Shown here piece after piece: positions 22,600 through 35,500 of a stretch of 64,000 bases of DNA. Each line of letters opens with the position of its first letter. Positions within the stretch are counted from its first letter, which is position 1. The notes below the pieces were generated by a model. The model was given only the letters and a program-made list of their open reading frames with translations, had not been told where the DNA came from and made no database searches. This DNA is from Datisca glomerata (Eukaryota; Streptophyta; Magnoliopsida; Cucurbitales; Datiscaceae), in the NCBI GenBank assembly GCA_003255025.1, contig QANY01009406.1:992001-1056000 (forward strand), given 5' to 3'. Position numbers and translations under genes: made by a program.

Positions 22600-24784
22600 A
22601 AAGGGGAAATTAAATTAAACAACAATTAATTTAAATTTAAAATATAATATATTAATAATATTATAAACTGAATATACCAAAGATAAAGATATCTCATTAT
22701 TTTTCTTAACTAAGTTTTCAAAATCTGTCTATTTGTTATAATTACTTAAAAAAAGTCATCTTGAAGCAGTCAAAGAACCATGTAGACCTCTTATTAGGCG
22801 TACAAATGGACTGTGGTGGTTCAAAATAATGAGAAGCCCAAACGGGTAGCTGTCTAACAACATATAGAACAAAGGGGAAATTATGGATTTAGTTTTCTTT
22901 AGTACTTACTTTTGTGAAATTGCCTTTTTCATTTTGCAGATGTGGCTGAAATAATAGAATATTTATATTATGTAGTTAAGATGCTTATGTTATTTTACTA
23001 TTATATCCTCAATATAACTTATTTTTGTTTTAGGGTTCTCTTTCTCTTCTTCACGTCTTCCTTGGTTTTGGTTGTATTTTTCACAGATTACTCATTTTAC
23101 AAGTTTCACAGATTTCAATCAGAATAGAAGATTCTGAGCCTTTCCGATTTGCATCTTCTTCTTCAACTCGTTTGTTCTTCTTATTTGTAACAGAAATTGC
23201 AACTTACTATTTTGTTTTGTTCGCCATTCTTCTTCTTCTCCTGGTTCCTTGTTTTAAATTTTTACGCCAGTGTTGTAAAATTATTCAAGAGTATGAGTTT
23301 ACATGTCATATTTAATTTTAGATTTAGGGATTTTAAGTTCCATTTATGTTTTCTGCAATTTTGAGTTATAGACAGTTATAAGAATATAAAAATTTTCATT
23401 TTTATATTTTTTTTGTGTATATTGTTTTCTGCAGATTTTTATAATTAATGTGATATAGTATATAACTATGTACTACATGCATATAAATGTAGACTGTATT
23501 TATATATTTACATACTAATAGTGTATAAATTTATGTACTCATAGTATGTTATTATATACATCATGTAACGACTTTTTATTATAACTTTATACTCATAGTA
23601 TATTATAGTGTATACATTTATGTACTCATAGTATGTTATTATATACATCATCTAACAACTTTTTATTATAACTATAGACTCATAGTATATTATTGTATAT
23701 TTATAGTATATTTTTATCTACTCATAGTTTTCTATGACAATTATGATGGATATTGTTGATACAAATATGGATAGTAAACTTCTAATGATATATATGAGTT
23801 TTGTAATGAATGATTCTTTTAGGATAGAAGTATAGATTGAAATGATTTTTAGGATTGACACCGATTTTACGATAATGTGTATAATGTTTCATAAATATTT
23901 TTCAAGTGACGGATATACTATAAGATCTTTATGATATATGGATTACTGTTTCTACATGTATAAGATTATTTACTACAAGTACATAAATATGTACTATATA
24001 TAATTTTGAATGTATGATATTATTTTATAATTAAATGATGGATTGAAATGATTTGAGAATTTATACTAACTTTAAAACGATGGATATAAAACTTTTATAT
24101 TTTTAAAATGTGTGATTTTTATGATTCATGAATCATGATTTCTATTCATATATGAGAATATATCATGCGTATATAAATATATATTATTGAAAGTTTTAAC
24201 ATTGCTAATGAACTTCACACTGGACATTCTTATTGACATAATAAACTTACCACATATATTGTCATATCTACTTAAATACACTTCATGTGATGCATCTTAC
24301 AACCAACGATGACTTCAATTTTATAGTTATTGTAATTTCTCCCTTCACCTACATGCATCATGATGAAAAACTATGGATTATTAACCATATTGTATTTAAG
24401 AATAAAATAATAAAATATTAATCAATAAGTTACGATGACATACAAAATACTATGTACTTATATAGCATATAATTATGTAGTATATAATAATATATCACAT
24501 AACAAATCTTAAGTACGAGAAATCTACAGAATATAAAAAATACATTGGTTTGCCTCCAGAAAATAGAGTAAAATAGAGAATAATCTGTTAACTTGTAAAA
24601 TATGTATATTAAGTCAGTTTCATGAAAAAAAATCATTACAATCACAATTCTCAGAAAAATCACGTAGAAACTTTCAATTAAGCCTAAACCGTAAGCACAA
24701 AAAACTTACATCTGGTTTTGACTTTCGCGATTCTTTGTATTTTGTGAATCTCATATATTGCAATGATTTTCTCTTAACTTTTGC
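22600..24784. other. AT-rich intergenic DNA, no gene seen
   Basis: No domain recognised. The short open frame at 22942-23127 is hydrophobic but has no family resemblance. The main structure is the tandem repeat at 23534-23715. Confidence 0.5.
23534..23715 (+). repeat. AT-rich tandem duplication, 87-bp unit
   Basis: TGTACTCATAGTATGTTATT begins at 23534 and again at 23621. The following ATATACATCAT and ACTTTTTATTATAACT also repeat. The second unit decays after about 23715. Confidence 0.85.
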
Positions 24785-24792
24785 AGTAGACA

Positions 24793-25940
24793 TAGGGGTG
24801 AGCAAAAAGTTATTGAATCGAGTGAACCAAACCGAATTGAAAATGGTCGGTTACTTAAGTTCCTTTGGTTCAGTTCGACTTGAAATTTTTTTAGTCTTTG
24901 AACCGAACCAAACCGAAATATATGTATCAAAACGTCGTCATTTTAGGTCCCTTTGTAATTTCTCATCTAACATACTTAATACGTCATTTTAGGTCCCTTT
25001 GTAATTTATCATCTAAAATACTCAATACACTACCATTTGGCATCCACCCTTTGTATATAAGCTGAAATGGGCTTTCTCCTTCTTCAATTGATTATGTTTC
25101 TCATTCCCTTCGATTTTGCTTCTCTTCTCTCCTACTTCGCTTCGATTTTGCTTATCCTCTCTCCTTTCTCCTTCTTCCCTTCATCATCACGTCGCTTGAT
25201 TCTATGTGGTTTGGGAAGTGAGAAAGCTTCGTCCTCGCGTTCCTTCTCATTCAGCCAAAATCTACGTCTCTGCCTCTACGTCTGAGATAGTCTCGAAGCT
25301 AATTTATGTTTCTTCATTTCCTTTAGTTAATTTATGTTTCTTGGTGATTTTCTATTTTAATTAACGTATTCTAAGACGTTGTCTTGGTGATTTTCAGAAT
25401 CGTTGATTTTCAAAATTTGAGATAGTCTCGAAGGGTTTTTTTTTGAGATTTTGTTTGTCTTTAGGTTTTTTAATTAGGTTTTCTTTCTTGGTGTTCTATG
25501 GATTCTTGGACTCAATAAGATGGAAGAAAATAGACTGGTCTTTTTGAGCTTTAGTTCATTTAGGATTCTGATATTGTCTAAGCTATAATTCATTTAAGAT
25601 TTGGTGATTTTGAGGTGTAATTCATTTAGTATTTTCTAAGATATTTGTTTAAGATTTGGTGGTTTGAGGTGTAAGTGTGAGATATTCATTTAGTGTTTTC
25701 TGGAGAAGTCATATTAAGCTTTGATTCCATTCTATCGTTCAGTGAGCTTTAAAATTATGAAATAGGTGCTGCTGAACCGCCAAACAGCCAAATCGTCAAA
25801 CCGAATCAAACCATAATTCATGGTTCGGTTCATATGAGTTTCACGGTTCAGTTTGGTTTGGAATATAACCAAACCGAAAGTTTTGGTTCGGTTCAATTTT
25901 AGGCCAAAAAACTGACCGAGCCAAACTGTGAACACTCCTA
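24793..25940. mobile_element. Probable hAT-type element with captured interior, 1148 bp
   Basis: The left end TAGGGGTGAG and right end AACACTCCTA match the termini of the other hAT-type copies. Both subterminal zones (24820-24925 and 25770-25930) are rich in AACCGAACC and GGTTCGGTT. The flanking 8-mers AGTAGACA and AGCGGTCA agree at only five of eight positions, so the target duplication is weak. The 830-bp middle is not typical of the short copies. It contains a 50-bp tandem duplication (24938-25030, ATTTTAGGTCCCTTTGTAAT) and pyrimidine-rich, 5'-leader-like sequence. An alternative is two separate half elements. Confidence 0.5.
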
Positions 25941-26269
25941 AGCGGTCATGTCGTTTCGAAAGAGCTTTATCTAGTTGCCGCGCAAAAGAGCTTGGGGTTA
26001 GAGTTTTCTTTTTTTCGTGAATTTTCGCAGAGGTGCTTCGTGAGGGAACTAGGGTTCCTTTTATTAATAAGAGTATTTTCGCCGATCATTATTTTTGTTA
26101 TGTTTTCGTACTGGGCCACTATAAAATTTGATCATTTGTATAATTTACTAATTTTTAAATTATTCTCTTCTTTATTTTTTTATAGTGTGCTAGTGCCTAA
26201 TTGAAGTATAGAACAAATCGTTACTACAGGCCAATTATCTAATGGGTGGTACCCGACCCATAGAAGTCA

Positions 26270-26530
26270 GAACTAGAGTGAAAAACCGCAGCTTTGCTCT
26301 TTCTTGCACAAGAGGAAAAGAAAAAGAAAACCCCTTTGCTCTTCTTCCTTTTTAAATCACGATTTGCTTCAGCTACGAATTGGTAGTTACATTTGCAGTC
26401 CAGTCTGCCTACTACTCGATTTCTCGCCAGCTTTTTGTTTGTCGTTCTTCTTACTTCAGTAGCGTCTCTTCTGGTTGCTACGCTTTCTCCCTCTTTTTAG
26501 GGTTTCGGTTCTGTTCGATTTGCTTGTGAT
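26270..26530 (+). promoter_or_regulatory. RPN1 5' UTR / proximal promoter
   Basis: Pyrimidine-rich leader-like sequence (TTTGCTCTTTCTTGC, TCTTCTGGTTGC, TTTCTCCCTCTTTTTAGGG) directly before the ATG at 26531. No good TATA box within 100 bp. The exact start of transcription cannot be seen. Confidence 0.4.
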
Positions 26531-29500
26531 ATGGCGGGCGACCCTAATAGCTCCGGAGGCGCTGGTGCCAGTAGCAGCGCTCCTCGAGAGGAGGCTACAG
26601 TGAAAGTTCCCTCGAAGGACCCTAAGAAGAAGGACGAGAAGAAGGACGGAGATCTGGTATTGTCTATTGTATTTATTTAATTGTTTGCTTCCTTACTTTA
26701 CTTTTTGCTTGATTGTTTAGAATAAGGAGAAAGCAAATTCGAAACGATATTGTTTTGCTATGAGTAAACAATAAACATACACTTAGTTTAGCTAGTTTCA
26801 ATGTTTTTCTTGCCATAATTGGTTGCTTAGGAAATGGACGCAAAATGAACGATGAGAGCATTCATTCCAGTCTTGCTAAATCAGGGCTTTACATCTATCA
26901 AGCATGCTGGATTTTCCCTTTTCATCGTCTGTCTTCTCATCCTCTCATTCGTCTGTTTTTATATGACTTCTTCTACATTGTCATCTTCTCTCTTCATTCT
27001 TCATGTTTCTTTCCTTAAAGTCTCAATTAAAGTTACCTATCTGATTCTCTATGCAAAAAATGTTACCTATCACAAGTATAGCAAATTAGATGAGAATTCA
27101 AATCTGGACCATTGGCGAAGGAAGACCACAGTATCATTTTTCATCGTTTTAGTTCTGATAATTATGTTTTTCTCAATTTGTCGGACCTTAACCAGTGCGA
27201 GTCAGTCATATTTCAGATTAACTCTACTTTGATCTGTTGTTTTACTCTAGGGTGTGATACTGTTTAGTGGTCTTTACCGAAATGGTTCTTAAAGAGCAAC
27301 TAGCTAGCATTCTGTCTTACCTGTGAAGTGATTCTAATTGTTTGGTTTTAACTTGTTTCTAATCTGAATGAGTGAATTCTGTGCGCAGTCAGAGGAGGAC
27401 TTGGCCTTGAAGCAGCAGTTGGAATTGTACGTGGAGAGGGTTCAGGATCCTGATCCTGGGTTGCAAAAAACTGCTTTGGAGAGTATGAGGTGAGCTTAGC
27501 TTCTCACAAGTTTTACTTTCCTCAACTTCCATATTTAGAACCTATAACTGTATACATAACATTTTCCCAACAGATAAGGAATTGACCACAACTTGTTTAT
27601 TTTGGTGATTACTAAGAATGGAACGGAAGGAATGCTAGGATCTGTAGAGAGAGCGACTGCTTTCTAGAGTTAGAAGTGTGTTCCTCTCTACACGGCATAG
27701 TGCATTGATGTTTTTTCCCTCTCCTGTTCAGTCTGATGTTATAACTTGTTGGTTAATCTCAATTATTGTGTTTTTTAAGTTTTCTCAAAATTTTGCTAAA
27801 TATTGTTGTTTTAAAACTTAATATTATTGGTTAGGCTGATTCTGTGAATAAAATCATGTTTAAGCAATGAAAAATAAACTTAAAAGATATTTGAAGGTTT
27901 TAAATGTTAATCTGTTTTGTATAATAAAATACCACAGCCAGATGTTTGTACATTGAGTGTGTAAGTCTTTTTTGACTAATTTGTCTGGTAAGCCAATCTT
28001 GTATGCAAGTATTGTACATCTTTTGGATGGCATGAGGTTGAGTTGGTGAAATGGTTTTTCTTGTAGGCAGGAAATTCGAACCTCAACAAGCTCCATGACC
28101 TCAGTTCCAAAGCCACTTAAGTTTCTTCGGCCTCATTATGGAACCCTGAAAGCATTTTATGAAACAATGGCGGAATCAGACTTAAAGGCAAGTTTGTTAT
28201 CATTGTTCTTTGTAATGTTCAACACTGCTGTCTTTCTTACTTGACTCATTCTTCAATGCAGAAATACCTGGCAGATATACTCTCAGTTTTGGCGCTTACA
28301 ATGTCTGCGGAGGGAGAACGAGTATGCTGAGCTTATAGAAAATTGAGTTTAATATTTTCTTATTTGTTACCGACCAAACTACTATTATCTTCTTTGTGAT
28401 TAGAATTAGTTGAATGTGCCTGTGCTTGCTTTGCCATTCATATTACGTCTCCTATGCACTGTTTTGTTACAGAATGTGAAGGAAACTGTGAATAGAAATA
28501 GGAGGATTTTCTGTGTGTTGTCGGAGGATGTGGTTTCTCTGTGGGATAAGATTCATTTTTTGGTTTCTCTTTGGGTGTCCTCTTCTAAAGGGTTTAAGAA
28601 AATTCCTTCGTTTTTTATTAACACTGACTGGAAAGTCGTTTGTACAGGCTGAGCTACTTGTTTTTTTTTTTTGGCGTTTGGTTGGATAGCTTATCCGCCG
28701 AATTTTTGTAAATTGTAATTTTTTTACGGTTTAAAGCAATTCTTGTTTCTTATAGAAAAAACTGTGATTTGTATGTGTCTTTTTATGCATGACAGTGGAC
28801 ACTTGGTGATTATAATGTGGAACTTCTGTTCAATTTCTTCTTTTGTATGTTCAACAGATTTTCATTCCGCCTCTATATTTTAATTAGCTATTATTTGTTA
28901 TTTGTAACCGGTGAACTATTTCAGGAAAGTTTGAAATACAGACTGTTGGGTTCAGAAGGTGATATTGGTTCATGGGGCCATGAGTATGTCAGGTAATTCA
29001 TTGGGTGTTATGGTGTAAGATGATTTGGTTCTGATTGGCCGTTAATCGAGAAAGTGAAAATTTGGAAGTTGTCATCTCACTGGTTTTTATTTGCAGGAAT
29101 TTAGCTGGAGAAATTGCTCAAGAGTATGCCCAGCGACAGGTGAGATCTCTTTAAAATTCTTGTGAAAGTTTCAATCAGAACACCTGCAAAGATCTTTTTT
29201 GTTCTTCGTTATGGAGAATGAACAGATTTTCTGTACTCTTTGAAAGTCAAAATGGTCTCTCTTTAACTTGTTTACAACTTAAAGATTTTGCATTGTACTT
29301 GGAAGGACGGAGTCTAGTGCTTAATGACTCACACACACACGCGCGAACATATTCTTAATTAGAAACATGGTGATGTGTTTTATGATGTATTGTCTATAAG
29401 ATTGTGCTGTAATTTCTCTGGCAGTGTACCTGATGTTGTATGGAGTTTGTTGGAGTGTATAATTTTATTCACCCAAACTAGAATCCCCTCTTCTTTGTTT

Positions 29501-32500
29501 TTCTTTCTAAGATTTCTTATTAAAAAAATTAAGTTTTACCTACACTCGTTCTTTATATTTCACTTTGCAGAGTGAAGAAGCTCCCATTGATGATCTGATG
29601 GATCTTGTACAACAAATTGTTGCTTTTCACATGAAGGTATGACTTTAGCACTATCATACATCAAGAGTGCAAACTATTTTAACTATCTACTTTGATTGGA
29701 GTCAAAATAGTTAAATGCGTATTTGTTGATTTTTCTGATATATGTTATTATACTGCAGCATAATGCTGAACCTGAAGCTGTTGATCTTTTAATGGAGGTA
29801 AGGTACACGTACAACCTATTTATTCTTCTTATTTAGCGGTGGTCCCCTCAACCCCACAATTTTGTCGTTGGATTTCCATGTGTTTTACGTTTGACCAATG
29901 TCAGGTTGAAGACCTTGATCTGTTAGTTGAGCATGTCGATACTACAAATTTCAGAAGAACTTGTACCTACCTAACAAGTTCTGCCAAGTAAGTAGAACTT
30001 ATTCTGGTCTTTAGCTACGAAGGATGTATCATGTTGCATATATTTTTTATCAATCATTTTGCATACTGAAAATGTGTTTTTCTTGTTCTTCCTCTCCTGG
30101 GAGTTAAGTAGTTTTTATGTACACTCGCTTTGCTAACTAAGTAGGCTGTCCGTTATATTTTGGGTAAAATTTCAAACATAAATTTCTTGCCCCTTAGGTC
30201 ATTGAGATATACATGGATCCCATCTTATGAACAATAGATCTGTAAATTGTCTAAGCGGATTCGTTGGAGTGGCTGACATATTTTTTTGTTACATGTGAAA
30301 CTCTTGTAATTCAAGTTCTAAACACCTCTATACAAGAATTTCATAAGCTTTTTCTTTGTCTTTCTATTGATTTTTTTCCAAAGGATTATGGATATTATGC
30401 TTATTGACTATTATAAAATTCATAACTTATCGTACGTATTCTTTTTGTAGAAATTTACTGCAGTACATGATGTGTCTACACTAAAAATTGTCATCAAACC
30501 TCTTAAGTGTTAGTGATATATAACTAGTGGCTATTATTGGTGGGGCTACTGAAACTTTAATTATTATTTTGATTCTACTGGTCATTACCCTCTGTTTAAT
30601 TCTTGGTATTTTACATTCCGGATTTGTTGCAGATATCTTCCTGGACCAGATGATATGTTAGCCCTGGATATTGCATACATGATATACCTCAAATTTGAAG
30701 AATATCCAAATGCACTTCAAATTGCATTGTTCCTTGATAACTCGCAGGTTGCTATAATATTACTAACTGAAAGTTATGGATATGTTTTTTGTCGTTTTTA
30801 TACATATAACTTCTTCATTCAGGAGAGTTTTTGAGGCGGCTGAATCTTAGGATGATTTGGTTCTCAAGTCCTTTATTATCTCTTGTAAAGAGTGGATCTA
30901 GTCTTAGGATCCACTCTAGTTATCCATTGTTTTTCGTAGTTGGATTGTAGTTCTCATGTATTTTTTGGAATATACATACTTTTACCGATAAAATAATTTT
31001 AAATTCTGACTTCCGACTATTCAAAATGCACATTAGCAGTATGTGAAGCAGATCTTTACATCTTGTGAAGATGTGCTGCGGAAGAAGCAGTTCTGTTACA
31101 TCCTCGCTCGACATGTAAGTCTTGAGTTGCCTGTAACTTAATATTTAATTGTTAAGTGTGACTGAGCTTTTTAAGCAAATTTTTGTTGGGGTTTGTATCT
31201 ATTGCAAGATATGTTCAGTTTGTTCTGCTTATTTTGCTAGTTGCTGTGGGGTTTTTTGTTAATTCATTCAGTTGAGTTTATAAAATAGTTACTAATAAAA
31301 AATGTCACTGTAAAATTATGCTTCGGTCTCCCCGTTGTTTTTATTGATATTTGCTTTGCAATTTACACACACACACACACATATATATGTATGCATACAT
31401 AAATATATATATATACATACATATCTTCAATCTTCAATGTATTTAAAGTGAGATGAGAAGGAGAATTATTTTTAGACGATTTTGTCCCCTCCTTACTTTA
31501 CATCATCCTAATTATCTTTTAAGTCTATTAATGGTGTGTTATTATTAGTTATTTTTTTCTTAATATATTAAAAGTGAGATGAGGAGAATCGTTTTTAGAC
31601 CATTTTGTCCCCTCCTTATTTTAAAATTTCCTAGTTATCCTTAGAATCCATTAATGGTGTATTGTTTTTAGTTATTTTTTTCTTATTTTTTATAATTTTG
31701 TATAAGGAGTTTTTTCCTTCTCTTTTTTATTACTAATTTGAATTTTATTTTGAGACAATAGGTTATTTTAATTTATTTCGCTCGTTAATAAATATATTAA
31801 AAAAATTCTTAGAATGTGCGAATATGCTCTTCTAATAGATTATCTTAGCTAGAAAAATTTCGATGAGTAAGACTTCTGAATCTTAATAATGATAATTATG
31901 GTTTTCTAAGTTTATTGTCAAATAATGATTTTTCTCAAATTTTTATTTTTATGGACAAATAATATATGAAAGACAATCAAAACGATGAAAACGTACATAT
32001 CATGTGCACTGCATGTGTAACTTAACTAGTATATATATTCATACACACACATGTATGTTCTTTTTGCTTATACCCTTTTTATTGTGGGTGATTCTGTGAT
32101 CTCAATTGTATTGTGTATGCTTTTTAATTTTATAGCATCCTTGTGCGCATTTTTCTTTTGCCAAAGTTACTTCATTTGGCTGGGTGCTGCAATTGATGGA
32201 CGAGTAATTTTTTTACCATATTTTGGTTTTGTATGTTTGAAAGACCTGAGAGTGATTAGAGTTGGCTCATGAGAGATAAGTCTATGAGATGGATCATTTA
32301 GTTAGAAGTCTATGAAGTGAGGAATTATTTGATGCCTTTTGGTTTTGATTGGTTGACATTGATGTTGGGAACTATTAGTGATATCTGTTTTAAGGCAGCT
32401 ACCCAAGTTGTTATTCTGACAGCCAATTTTTTCTGGCCGCCTCTTTTTCGTCAGTATTTTTTTGTGGCCTTATCTCATCAGTGTTCTTCATGCAGGGTGT

Positions 32501-35500
32501 TAATTTTGAGCTTGACGATGACATGGTTGCAGATGATGATGAAAGAGAGGCAATGCAGGATATCATTAATAATACCAAACTAAGTGAAGGTTATCTTACC
32601 CTTGCTCGTGATATTGAGGTCATGGAACCCAAATCTCCAGAAGATATCTATAAGGTAGTATTTGTGATTTTCTTTGCGACTACCAATACCTTAATGATAT
32701 TTTTGTGCTATGAACTTGTCGAAATGAATAACAGTAGGGTTACATGATAGATACTAATTGCATCTTATCATGTAATAAAGTTCATCTATATTGTGTGTCC
32801 CCAGATTCTGGATATTTATTTTCTTTGGTTTCTTTCTATGTTTTGGTAACTACAATACATGCATTTCCTATTTTCCTTTTCAATTTTAGATGTTTACGTT
32901 CCAAAGGTAGTAGTTAATGATGACTTCGTTCATTAGTTGCTCTTTCAATGAACATAATTGTCAAAAAGAAGTTTCACTGTGTTGTCAGTGATGAAACTAA
33001 AGGTTCAATGTATTGTCGGTGGTGAACGTAAAGGTTCACTGTATTGTCGGTGGTGAACGTAAAGGTTCACTGTATTGTCAGTCTGGTTCCCATTCATTTA
33101 TAAGTTAGTCTCTTAGTGAACATCAGTGTCAAAAAGAAGTTTCACTTTGTTGTCAGTGATGGAATAAAGGTTCAATGTATTGTCAGCCAGATTCCCTTGG
33201 TCTAGCAGTTAACTGGTTGTTTTGCATATAAAAGATTTCTGTGACATATTTAGAGCTTACAGAAGTGATATTGAGAGGTTTTTTCAAGCATTATGTATGT
33301 AATTTTTAAGTTAAGCAGGACCCAAGGCATGTGTTACGGATGTACGTGGTTTATTTTCTAAACCATTTTCATCGAAATTCAATTCTTCTTGTAACTATCA
33401 GGCGCATTTGCTTGATGGTCGGGCTAGTGCTGGTGCAAGTGTTGATTCAGCCAGACAGAATTTGGCTGCTACATTTGTCAATGCGTTTGTAAATGCTGGT
33501 TTTGGTCAGGTAAAATTATTCAATTAATTTGCATGCTAAATGACATGCTGCTGTTGAATCTGTTATTAATACTTATTAGTATTGCAGGATAAGTTAATGA
33601 CAGTCCCATCAGACCCAGCAAGTGGTGGCTCATCAGGAAACTGGCTATTCAAAAATAAAGAACACGGAAAGACGAGTGCTGCAGCTAGTTTGGTGTGTCC
33701 CTTCATTACCTTGATATCTTTTGCCTTCTGTACCATATGTACTATTATTTGCCATGTCTCATTGTTGTCCTGCATAACAGGGCATGATTTTGCTTTGGGA
33801 CGTGGATGCTGGACTTGCCCAACTTGACAAATATTTCCACAGCAATGACAACCACGTCATTGCTGGTGCATTGATGGGAGTTGGGATTGTCAATTGTAGC
33901 GTCAACAATGATTGTGATCCTGTAATTCCTTAATCTTAGATTCTTATCTTTGGACTTCACTCCTAAGAATCTGGTATTTCATTGAATATCATGATGTTAA
34001 TTCTTTTTCCAGGCATTGGCACTTTTAGGGGAATATATTGATAAGGAAGATGCATCTATTCGAATTGGTGCAATAATGGGCTTAGGAATTGCATATGCTG
34101 GTTCCCAGAATGAGCAGGTGATGCATGTTTTACATTGATTTTTTAGAAAAATATCTTTTGCACGCAAGTAGATCTGGTAGACAGTTCAATTATCTTCTGT
34201 GATTCTGGTGCGTAATGCCTCTAGAACTTTTAGATGAAATTCAACTTATGTTGTGATTTTAGTAGTTTTGGACCAAGAATCATCTCTAGTAGTCGCTATA
34301 TTCTAGAACAACCAAATTATAATGTTTTATTATCATTTTTCGTGATTTATTGAACTAATCTTGCATAGTTTTTCAGATCCGTCGTAAACTGTCTCCTATA
34401 CTTAATGATGCAAGAGCTCCACTTGATGTGATTGCTTTCACTGCAATCTCTCTGGGCTTAATATATGTGGGTTCCTGCAACGAAGAGGTTGCTCAGGCGA
34501 TCATATTTGCTCTGATGGATAGAAGTGAATCAGAATTAGGGGATCCTCTCACACGACTTCTGCCACTTAGTCTCGGTCTCCTATACCTGGGGAAGCAGGT
34601 ATTTGAGCACTCATTTTTCACTTGTATAAAATCTGCATTGTTGTCGTTTGTTTCTATTCTAGGTTGGTTTTATAATCTCTCCTGGTATTAACAGGAAAGT
34701 GTGGAGGCCACGGCTGAAGTTTCCAAGACGTTTCATGAAAAAATTAGAAAACATTGTGACATGACACTGCTTTCATGTGCCTATGCTGGAACTGGCAATG
34801 TTCTCAAGGTATCTTATTAAAGTAGTTATTGCACTAGTGTAAACCAAACTTGTCATTGCATTCATGTAGACTAGAAATTGAATCTACCGTGGTTTCCATT
34901 CAGGTTCAGAACCTTCTTGGGCATTGTTCCCAACATCTTGAGAAGGGTGAATCGCACCAGGGACCAGCGGTGCTTGGAATTGCAATGGTTGCCATGGCTG
35001 AAGAATTGGGTGTGGAGATGGCAATTCGTTCATTAGAGCATCTTCTTCAGTATGGAGAGCAGAATATTCGTAGGGCTGTTCCCCTGGCTCTTGGTCTCCT
35101 CTGCATATCAAACCCGAAGGTAATTGATCTGGTTAGATTCATAAGAGGACCATTCTGAATCACTGTACTCAGAAAGAGTGGGTGATTTTTATATGTTCCA
35201 AATTTTTGTTCTGGTATTGCCTAGCAAGCTATTCAGAATGTCCATCTTTGTGTGCTAAAGAATTATAGTAGTCGAGTGCCTTGTTACAGCTCGAAGAGCT
35301 CTCGATGACATTATTTGAATGCATCTGATTGAATTGTCTTCCATAAAATATCTGAATCCAGACTCAAACGTGTAATTGTCTTCCTACCTGCAGTAATTTA
35401 CTTGAAATGTAACCCGTTCGCTAGTTTTAACTCAAGTTGTCTTTTATGTAAGACTTGTCAGTTAGATTTTTATCCTCCATGAAAGTTATTTACACCCTAT

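Larger units (their letters stand above)
14390..22600. mobile_element. Large decayed Mutator-like element (KI-MULE type), limits approximate
   Basis: The region holds a minus-strand MuDR/MULE transposase (19500-21720) and, convergent to it, a plus-strand gene of the DUF1985 type (16860-18730). This pairing is known from plant Mutator-like elements that carry a captured Ulp1-protease-related gene. Both genes are riddled with stops and frameshifts. A second Mutator-like element (14546-16825) sits inside it. I found neither terminal inverted repeats nor a target duplication of the outer element, so the limits are only the span of recognisable content. Confidence 0.55.

Noticed and set aside
26852..27232. 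126-codon open frame after RPN1 exon 1
   Set aside because: It lies inside RPN1 intron 1 and has the U-rich, hydrophobic composition of plant introns.
32051..32583. Open frames in RPN1 intron 11 running into exon 12
   Set aside because: Only the part from 32496 is coding, in the RPN1 frame. The rest is intron.
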